Part shown: positions 33,539 through 39,166 of the stretch, piece after piece
Layout: each line of letters starts with the position of its first letter
Position numbering within the stretch: the first letter of the stretch is position 1
Source of the DNA: Caldilineaceae bacterium
Lineage (GTDB): Bacteria > Chloroflexota > Anaerolineae > Caldilineales > Caldilineaceae
DNA: 39,166 nucleotides
Assembly (NCBI GenBank): GCA_026645575.1
Contig: JAPKMW010000104.1
Coordinates: forward strand, 1 to 39,166
Direction: 5' to 3'
Made by a program: the position numbers and the translations under genes
Notes under the pieces: model-generated
What the model saw: the letters and a program-made list of their open reading frames with translations, nothing else
The model's database searches: none
Told to the model about the DNA's origin: nothing

Positions 33539-34411
33539 ATGCAAGCAACGGTTACAAGGCAAGAGGAGCAGGCGCCACTGACCCCCGCCCTGCTGGCAAA
33601 GCTGGAGCAGATGCGCGCCATCATGCACGAATGTGGCTCGGTGCTGGTCGCCTATTCGGGCGGAGTGGATAGCGCCCTGGTGATGGCCGTGGCTCATCGC
33701 GAGTTAGGGGACAAAGCGTTGGCCTGTATCGGCATTTCGCCCAGCTACCCCGTGCGTGAGATGCGGGACGCCGTCAAGCTGGCCGAAGCGTTGGGCGTCC
33801 CCTATCGTCTGGTCAATACCGAAGAGTATCTTGACCCCAACTATGCCGCCAACCCGAACAATCGCTGTTATTTCTGTAAATCGGAATTGCACAACCAGTT
33901 GAAGGGTATCCTGGTGGCGGAAGGCTGGGGTGTGGTCTTGGACGGCAACAATGCCAGCGATGTCGGCGATTATCGACCAGGCATGCAGGCAGCGCGTGAA
34001 CGGGGCGTGCGTTCGCCACTGCTGGAAGCCAACATTAGCAAAGCGGAAGTGCGTGCGCTGGCTCATCACTTGGGTTTGCCCGTCTGGGACAAGCCGGCGA
34101 TGGCTTGTCTCTCGTCGCGCGTGCCACACGGTACAGCAATTACGCCCGAATTGCTGCGCCAGATCGAAGCGGCGGAGGATGTGTTGGTGGAATTAGGGTT
34201 CCGTCAATTCCGCGTGCGCCATCACAATGAGATCGCCCGCTTGGAACTGCCCGCCGAAGAGTTTCCCAAAGCGATTGAACACCACATGGTCATCGTCAAC
34301 GGCGTCAAGGCCGCCGGCTATCGCTTTGTCACGCTGGATCTGGCCGGCTTCCGCACTGGTTCACTTAACGGCGCCAGTAGCGCAGCGATTCCGTTGCTAA
34401 TGTCGACCTAG
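33539..34411 (+). CDS. larE: LarE, sulfur-insertase for the nickel-pincer cofactor
   Basis: A 290-residue PP-loop ATPase from ATG 33539 (GAGGAG upstream). The PP-loop is AYSGGVDSAL (residues 38-47). Cys110 and Cys113 in NRCYFCKSEL and Cys190 in MACLSSR are spaced like the three positions that bind a [4Fe-4S] cluster in one subtype of LarE; the sacrificial-cysteine type keeps only the last. LarE adds sulphur to a pyridinium mononucleotide in making the cofactor of lactate racemase and relatives. It precedes larC by 115 nt, a gap filled with 8-bp repeats. An earlier GTG (33530) is possible. Confidence 0.92.
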   Translation: MQATVTRQEEQAPLTPALLAKLEQMRAIMHECGSVLVAYSGGVDSALVMAVAHRELGDKALACIGISPSYPVREMRDAVKLAEALGVPYRLVNTEEYLDPNYAANPNNRCYFCKSELHNQLKGILVAEGWGVVLDGNNASDVGDYRPGMQAARERGVRSPLLEANISKAEVRALAHHLGLPVWDKPAMACLSSRVPHGTAITPELLRQIEAAEDVLVELGFRQFRVRHHNEIARLELPAEEFPKAIEHHMVIVNGVKAAGYRFVTLDLAGFRTGSLNGASSAAIPLLMST

Positions 34412-34423
34412 ATAGAAGGGAAA

Positions 34424-34495
34424 TCACCTTGTCACTCTATCACCTTGTCACCTTGTCACTCTATCACCTTGTCACCTTGTCACCCTGTCATCCTT
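34424..34495. repeat. 8-bp tandem repeat, nine units
   Basis: Nine exact-length octamers between larE and larC: tcaccttg five times, tcactcta twice, then tcaccctg and tcatcctt. Related octamers occur at 8253-8276 and 23621-23652. Confidence 0.9.
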
Positions 34496-34526
34496 ACAGG
34501 ACAAGCCTTGTCACCGAGCCATCGTC

Positions 34527-35696
34527 ATGATTGCCTATCTCGACCTTCCTTCCGGGATTTCCGGTGATATGTTCTTGGGCTGTCTGGTCGATGCCGGTTG
34601 GCCGGTGGCCGACCTAGAAGCCACGATAACCCAACTCGGCTTGCCTGCCGGCAGTTGGACGCTGACCCAAACCAGCGTGATGCGCGGCCCCTTACGTGCA
34701 ACCCTGCTCGATGTTCGCGCCACCGTTGGCGATGCCCACCGTCACCTGCACCATATTCGTGAGATTATCAACCAATCCCGCTTGCCGACGCCGATTCAAG
34801 AACGCGCCATTGCCGTCTTTACCCGTCTGGCGACGGCAGAAGCTAGCGTTCATGGCAGCACAGTTGAAGAAGTTCACTTTCACGAAGTCGGCGCCATTGA
34901 TGCCATTATCGATATTGTCGGCGTCTGTGCCGGGCTGGCGGCGTTAGGAGTGGAACGGCTCTATGCCTCCGGCGCACCGTTGGGCGAAGGGTGGACGAAC
35001 AGCGCTCATGGCCGGATTCCCTTGCCGGCGCCGGCCACCCTGGCCTTACTCACCGCTGTGAACGCCCCCACCCGTCCCGCCCCCGGCGCCGGTGAACTGG
35101 TGACGCCCACCGGCGCTGCCCTCCTGGCCGAACTGGCGACCTTCCACCAGCCGCGCATGAAATTACAGCGCATCGGCATCGGCGCTGGACAGAAGGAGTT
35201 TGCCTGGCCTAATGTGGCCCGCGTCTGGCTAGGTGAACCGGTGGATGACGGACTGCTCGTGCAAATGGAGACCAACATCGACGACATGAACCCCGAACTC
35301 TACGCTGCCGTCAGTGATCAACTCTTTGCGGCTGGTGCGTTGGATGTCTGGACAACGCCGATCCAGATGAAAAAGGGTCGTCCAGCAATTTTGCTCAGTG
35401 TGTTAGCGCCGGCCAGCAACGAACAAATCTTGGCGGATATTCTCTTGCGCGAGACAACCACCTTGGGGCTGCGAGTGCATACCGTTCACCGCCATGAAGC
35501 GCGACGCGACTTTATCACCGTCGAAACGGTTTATGGCGCAATACCGGTTAAGCGCAAATGGTTGTATAATCAGGTGGTTGGTGTCAAACCAGAATACGAT
35601 GTTTGTTTGCGGTTGGCGCAGCAACAGGACGTGTCGGTGCGGCTTGTGCATGAAACGGCCCAGGCGGCCGCTTTTGCTTTACTGAGCGTAGAGTAA
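34527..35696 (+). CDS. larC: LarC, nickel insertion protein of the nickel-pincer cofactor
   Basis: A 389-residue protein of the usual full-length LarC. The start ATG 34527 gives MIAYLDLPSGISGDMFLG, the family N-terminus. Blocks include HLHHIREII, EVHFHEVGAIDAIIDIVG, an AHGRIPLPAPATLALL block, ELVTPTGAALLAELA, METNIDDMNPELY and TTPIQMKKGRPA. LarC inserts nickel into the dithiolated pyridinium nucleotide using CTP. In some bacteria larC is split by a programmed frameshift; here it is one open frame. larE is just upstream; larB and larA are not in the window, so the enzyme that uses the cofactor is unknown. Confidence 0.95.
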   Translation: MIAYLDLPSGISGDMFLGCLVDAGWPVADLEATITQLGLPAGSWTLTQTSVMRGPLRATLLDVRATVGDAHRHLHHIREIINQSRLPTPIQERAIAVFTRLATAEASVHGSTVEEVHFHEVGAIDAIIDIVGVCAGLAALGVERLYASGAPLGEGWTNSAHGRIPLPAPATLALLTAVNAPTRPAPGAGELVTPTGAALLAELATFHQPRMKLQRIGIGAGQKEFAWPNVARVWLGEPVDDGLLVQMETNIDDMNPELYAAVSDQLFAAGALDVWTTPIQMKKGRPAILLSVLAPASNEQILADILLRETTTLGLRVHTVHRHEARRDFITVETVYGAIPVKRKWLYNQVVGVKPEYDVCLRLAQQQDVSVRLVHETAQAAAFALLSVE

Positions 35697-35854
35697 GGCA
35701 GGGGATGGTATGCAATGGTCTGAAATTTGCAAAACTTATATTTTGTTCACACCAGCCGTGAAGAACTTGATATCCGTGTACGTAAACCGGTAAGACCATT
35801 GCGATAAAGTTACAGTTTGGTGAATAACGAAGCATAGTATAAGGAGACAGAACC

Positions 35855-36712
35855 ATGATCGAAAAACGCCCCTTTGGCCGCACCGGCCACATGAGCACCG
35901 TCACCCTCTTTGGCGCCGCCGCGTTGGGTCGCGTTAGCCAGGCTGACGCCGACCGCACGTTGGATGTGCTGCTCCAATATGGCGTCAACCATATTGACAC
36001 CGCCGCCAGCTATGGCGACGCCGAAATTCGCATGGGACCCTGGATGGAGAAGCACCGCAAAGATTTCTTCCTGGCCACCAAGACCGGTGAGCGCACCTAC
36101 GAAAAGGCCAAGGAAGAGATCCACCGCTCCCTGGACCGGATGCGCACCGATTATGTCGATCTGCTCCAGTTGCACAATCTGGGCCACCCCGACGAGTGGG
36201 ACACGGCGATGGAACCGGGTGGCGCCCTGGAAGCCGCCGTGGAAGCGAACAAGCAAGGGTTGGTGCGCCACATCGGCGTCACCGGTCACGGTCTCTACAT
36301 TGCGGCCATGCATCTGCGCAGCCTCAAGCGTTTTGACTTTGACTCGGTGCTGCTGCCCTACAACTATGTGATGCAGCAGAACAGCAAGTACATGGAAGAT
36401 TTTGAGAAGCTGGTCAAGCTTTGTGAAGAGCGGAATGTCGCCGTCCAGACTATCAAGTCGCTCATGCGCGGGCCTTGGGGGACGGAAGATCGCAACTACA
36501 GCGTCTGGTATCAACCGCTGACCGACCAGGCCGACATCGACCGCGCTGTACACTGGGTGATTGGTCGCCCGAATATCTTCCTCAACACGACGGGCGATAT
36601 TACCCTGTTGCCCAAAGTGCTTGACGCTGCCAGCCGCTTTAGCGGACGCACGCCTGACGCCGATATGAAGAACATGTTGCAAGAGCGCCGCATGAGTTCA
36701 CTTTTTGCCTAA
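35855..36712 (+). CDS. Aldo/keto reductase
   Basis: A 285-residue TIM-barrel reductase. The start at 35855 follows AAGGAGA. Catalytic residues can be read: Asp in [10 protein letters not shown] with the active-site Tyr, Lys in FLATKTGER, and a His in LLQLHNLG. Late NADPH-binding blocks are less clear than usual; the segment [13 protein letters not shown] stands where many relatives have a radical-SAM-like or cluster-type C-terminus, but no Cys motif is present. It reduces aldehydes or ketones with NADPH; the substrate is unknown. It lies 158 nt after larC, and a functional link to it is speculative. Confidence 0.9.
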   Translation: MIEKRPFGRTGHMSTVTLFGAAALGRVSQADADRTLDVLLQYGVNHIDTAASYGDAEIRMGPWMEKHRKDFFLATKTGERTYEKAKEEIHRSLDRMRTDYVDLLQLHNLGHPDEWDTAMEPGGALEAAVEANKQGLVRHIGVTGHGLYIAAMHLRSLKRFDFDSVLLPYNYVMQQNSKYMEDFEKLVKLCEERNVAVQTIKSLMRGPWGTEDRNYSVWYQPLTDQADIDRAVHWVIGRPNIFLNTTGDITLLPKVLDAASRFSGRTPDADMKNMLQERRMSSLFA

Positions 36713-36738
36713 ATCGCCCCTGCCCGAAACCGTTAGTT

Positions 36739-36774
36739 GGTTAGTTGGTTACGCACTGAACTAGCCAACTAACC
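36739..36774 (+). terminator. Hairpin after the aldo/keto reductase gene
   Basis: Stem ggttagttggtta (36739-36751) with tagccaactaacc (36762-36774), 12 of 13 pairs, 10-nt loop, starting 26 nt after the stop. Confidence 0.6.
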
Positions 36775-36832
36775 CACCCCATGCTTTTGTTGAACCAACA
36801 ACACTTACTTGCGACAAACATTGTTTATTAGT

Positions 36833-36861
36833 TTGCACGATTTTTGCGCACCGTCTATAAT
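36833..36861 (+). promoter_or_regulatory. Promoter of the histidine kinase gene
   Basis: TTGCAC (36833-36838), 17-nt spacer, TATAAT (36856-36861), 89 nt before the start codon. Confidence 0.6.
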
Positions 36862-36950
36862 TTGCAGCACACATAATAAGCATAAGTTGTTGCAAAACGA
36901 TTGACATCAACCAACTGTACTGCATTGCCGTTCATAAGGGGGCGCACGCT

Positions 36951-39062
36951 ATGCTACCAGACGCTCTTTTACCTTCGTCTGTGTTTGGGATTACGTACAG
37001 CCAGAATGGCGCGCACAACCAATCCGGGAACTACGCGTTGACAACTAGCCCATCCGTTATGTTACAGGTCGTGGATCGTCACGGTCGGATCGTGGATGTC
37101 AGTGCGCGCTGGTTACAGATGTTGGGCTATGAACGGACAGCAGTGGTCGGACGCCCATACACCGATTTTATAACACCGGCAACCAGGCAATTAGCCGAGA
37201 CACTCTATATTCCGACCTTATTGGAAGAAGGGCAACTGCGTGAAATTGAGTGTGAATTTATCAGAGCCGACGGACAGACCTTACCGGCGACCATTTCTGC
37301 TCTGGTTAGACGCACCGCTGAGGGTGAAATTGATCAGATCATCATTGCCCTGACCGACAGCAGCGAACGCAAGCGCACCGAGCGGATGCTACAGCGGATC
37401 GCCCGTTCCACCGCCACTGTCACCGGTGACAACTATTTTCAGACGCTGGTCAGCGAATTAGTGGCAACCTTTGGCGTGCGCATCGCGTTTATTACGGAAT
37501 GCGCCAACCAGGCCATGACCCGTGTACGCACCCTGGCTTATTGTAAAGACAATGAATTTCGCGAAGCCATCGAATATGATCTTGCCGGCACGCCCTGTCA
37601 AGGTGTGATCAATGGCGCCATTGGCTACTACCCGGAAAACCTCGAAACGCTTTATCCGGCTGAGGTTGGTTTAGAGGCGTACCTTGGTGTACCCTTCTTT
37701 GATTCGCATGGCAAGGTGTTGGGCCATCTGGTGGTATTGGATGACAAGCCGCTCCACTGCACCATTCATGAATTATCGCTGCTGGAGATCTTTGCCGCAC
37801 GCGGCGGCGCCGAGTTAGAGTGTCAATACAAAGCCAGCGCCTTACGCAAGCGCACCCAGGAGATCGACAACATCTATGCCCAGTTGCAGGATGACAACCG
37901 CCGATTAGAAGCGCTGGTGGCCGAACGCACGCACGAGATCGAACAGCGCCAACGCGCCGCCGAAACGCTGCGCGATCTCATGACTGTTCTCAACTCCAAT
38001 CAGCCCTTGCGGGAGGTACTCCACGCTTCCTTAGAAAAAGCGACCACGCTCTTACAGGCTGCTTGGGGCGCCGTTTACCTCTGGCAACCAGCGCAAAAGA
38101 GCTTGACGATTGAGGCAACCTATGGGCAGCCAATCACGGTGCGTAACCGTGATAACTTGTTACAAGAACAACATCTCGTGCAACAGGCGATTGCCAAACG
38201 CCAACCGGTTGTGGTCATCAATGGCGCTCCGGCTACGGATACACGGCTTGCAACTGCCGGCCAGACCCAGTTAGCCATTCCTCTCTTACGCCAGGAGCGC
38301 GCCAGCCAAGTGACAGAAAGCTACGGCGGTATCATTCTGGGCTACCCAACGCCACGCGACTTTGGGGATGAAGAGATCCAACTAGCAGTGGCCTTTAGCG
38401 CACAAGCGGCGTTGGTGTTGGAAAATGCCCGTCTGCGTCAACAAGTTGAGCAGGTTGCCGTACAGGAAGAGCGCGGTCGGCTAGCGCGTGAGTTGCACGA
38501 TTCCGTGACCCAATCGCTTTACAGTCTGACGTTGTTGGCTGAAGGGCGCCGCCGTCTGATCAACAGCGGACGCACCGAAGGCATTGACGAGGCGCTGCAA
38601 GAACTGAGCCAACTGGGCCAACAGGCGTTGAAAGAGATGCGTCTCCTTGTCCACGAATTACGCCCGCCGTTGCTGGAGCAGGAAGGGTTGTTGGGCGCCT
38701 TGCACCAACGCCTCAACGCCGTCGAAAAACGGGCCGGCATCGATGTTCGCCTAACCACCGATACGCTCATCGACCTGCCGCCGTCCGTTGAAGAAGGGCT
38801 GTATCGCATTGCCCAGGAAGCACTCAACAATGCCTTAAAACATGCCGCCGCAACAGCCATCACCATCATTCTGCGCAATACAAACAACCAGGTGACCCTG
38901 GAAGTCATCGACAATGGCGTCGGGTTTGACCCGGCAACCAGCAATCGAGGCATTGGTCTACACAGCATAAGTGAGCGCACTGCCAAACTCGGCGGTCAAT
39001 TCACTCTCTTCTCCGCCCCCGGCCAGGGAACGAGCATCCACGTCCAAGCGCCCTTAGCTTAA
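36951..39062 (+). CDS. PAS-GAF-GAF sensor histidine kinase (NarL-type)
   Basis: A 703-residue cytoplasmic sensor kinase without membrane segments. Residues 34-140 are a PAS domain (MLQVVDRHGRIVDVSARW). Residues 160-290 form a GAF-like domain with Cys residues (CANQA, YCKD) in its core. Residues 295-340 are a coiled coil, and 350-490 a second GAF domain. The dimerisation and phosphoacceptor helix is EERGRLARELHDSVTQSLYS (His516), the HisKA_3 type of NarL/LiaR-family systems. The ATP-binding domain has QEALNNALKHA (N box), DNGVGFD and GIGLHSISERT. The partner response regulator is not in the window and may follow just beyond it. The ligand of the GAF or PAS domains is unknown. Confidence 0.92.
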   Translation: MLPDALLPSSVFGITYSQNGAHNQSGNYALTTSPSVMLQVVDRHGRIVDVSARWLQMLGYERTAVVGRPYTDFITPATRQLAETLYIPTLLEEGQLREIECEFIRADGQTLPATISALVRRTAEGEIDQIIIALTDSSERKRTERMLQRIARSTATVTGDNYFQTLVSELVATFGVRIAFITECANQAMTRVRTLAYCKDNEFREAIEYDLAGTPCQGVINGAIGYYPENLETLYPAEVGLEAYLGVPFFDSHGKVLGHLVVLDDKPLHCTIHELSLLEIFAARGGAELECQYKASALRKRTQEIDNIYAQLQDDNRRLEALVAERTHEIEQRQRAAETLRDLMTVLNSNQPLREVLHASLEKATTLLQAAWGAVYLWQPAQKSLTIEATYGQPITVRNRDNLLQEQHLVQQAIAKRQPVVVINGAPATDTRLATAGQTQLAIPLLRQERASQVTESYGGIILGYPTPRDFGDEEIQLAVAFSAQAALVLENARLRQQVEQVAVQEERGRLARELHDSVTQSLYSLTLLAEGRRRLINSGRTEGIDEALQELSQLGQQALKEMRLLVHELRPPLLEQEGLLGALHQRLNAVEKRAGIDVRLTTDTLIDLPPSVEEGLYRIAQEALNNALKHAAATAITIILRNTNNQVTLEVIDNGVGFDPATSNRGIGLHSISERTAKLGGQFTLFSAPGQGTSIHVQAPLA

Positions 39063-39166
39063 AAATGTTACTAGGGGTCCGTAAAAGAATAAGGCGCATT
39101 CAAAGAATAAAGTATCCAGAGTCGTAGGGGCACGAGGTTGGGCGGAAGATCACGTTGCGACAAAAT

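Noticed and set aside
34424..34495. Possible CRISPR array
   Set aside because: The units are 8 bp and directly adjacent without spacers, so it is a simple tandem repeat.
35810..36682. 290-codon minus-strand frame opposite the aldo/keto reductase
   Set aside because: It mirrors a well-supported gene and has no recognisable motif or start site.

Overview
The window looks like ordinary chromosome of a free-living bacterium, most likely a member of the Chloroflexota (Caldilineae/Anaerolineae-like). This is inferred from gene content: type 2 IPP isomerase beside a polyprenyl synthase, an M29 aminopeptidase, secreted proteins with Thr/Pro-rich tails, a lone lipoprotein solute-binding protein, and many short palindromic repeats. 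No rRNA, CRISPR array, prophage or transposase gene is visible. Good sigma70-like promoters (TTGnnn, 17 nt, TAnAAT) can be read in front of several genes.

Layout. 1-1.5 kb: three copies of a ~100 bp repeat (A) and two copies of a palindromic element (B) enclosing a VapC-type toxin-antitoxin pair. 1.7-4.5 kb: aerobic glycerol-3-phosphate dehydrogenase, converging on a GT4 glycosyltransferase. 4.9-6.3 kb: secreted matrixin-like metalloprotease. 6.5-9.5 kb: minus-strand unit gcvT - gcvH - solute-binding lipoprotein. 9.6-10.0 kb: a tRNA-Arg(UCU) gene split by a 251-nt group I intron, followed by a perfect 30-bp inverted repeat. 10.1-12.6 kb: M29 aminopeptidase, divergent from a protein carrying a PHAX-type RNA-binding domain. 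12.6-19.1 kb: minus-strand genes for DinG-like exonuclease/helicase, ResB-like protein, uridine kinase and a glycosyltransferase. 19.2-22.4 kb: two paralogous small membrane proteins, a GT2 glycosyltransferase and a small membrane protein. 22.4-24.3 kb: GT4 glycosyltransferase and a zinc-ribbon P-loop kinase-like protein. 24.5-29.2 kb: three secreted LysM proteins, two of them large CnaB-like/LysM paralogues. 29.5-31.8 kb: fni and a polyprenyl diphosphate synthase (isoprenoid chain building). 32-33.3 kb: DUF58 protein. 33.5-35.7 kb: larE and larC (nickel-pincer cofactor synthesis). 35.9-39.1 kb: aldo/keto reductase and a PAS/GAF sensor histidine kinase.

Strongest observations: (1) the group I intron between anticodon bases 34 and 35 of tRNA-Arg(UCU); (2) an 81-bp palindromic element that appears to have jumped into the DinG-like gene in frame, leaving a 9-bp target duplication and adding 30 residues, with likely relatives elsewhere in the window; (3) a bacterial protein with a PHAX-like RNA-binding domain, best known from the eukaryotic snRNA export adaptor, plus a nine-lysine run; (4) several short-repeat families (palindromes, 8-bp and 7-bp tandem repeats) that also enter coding sequence. 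No search could be run, so family names rest on motifs read by eye and on memory.
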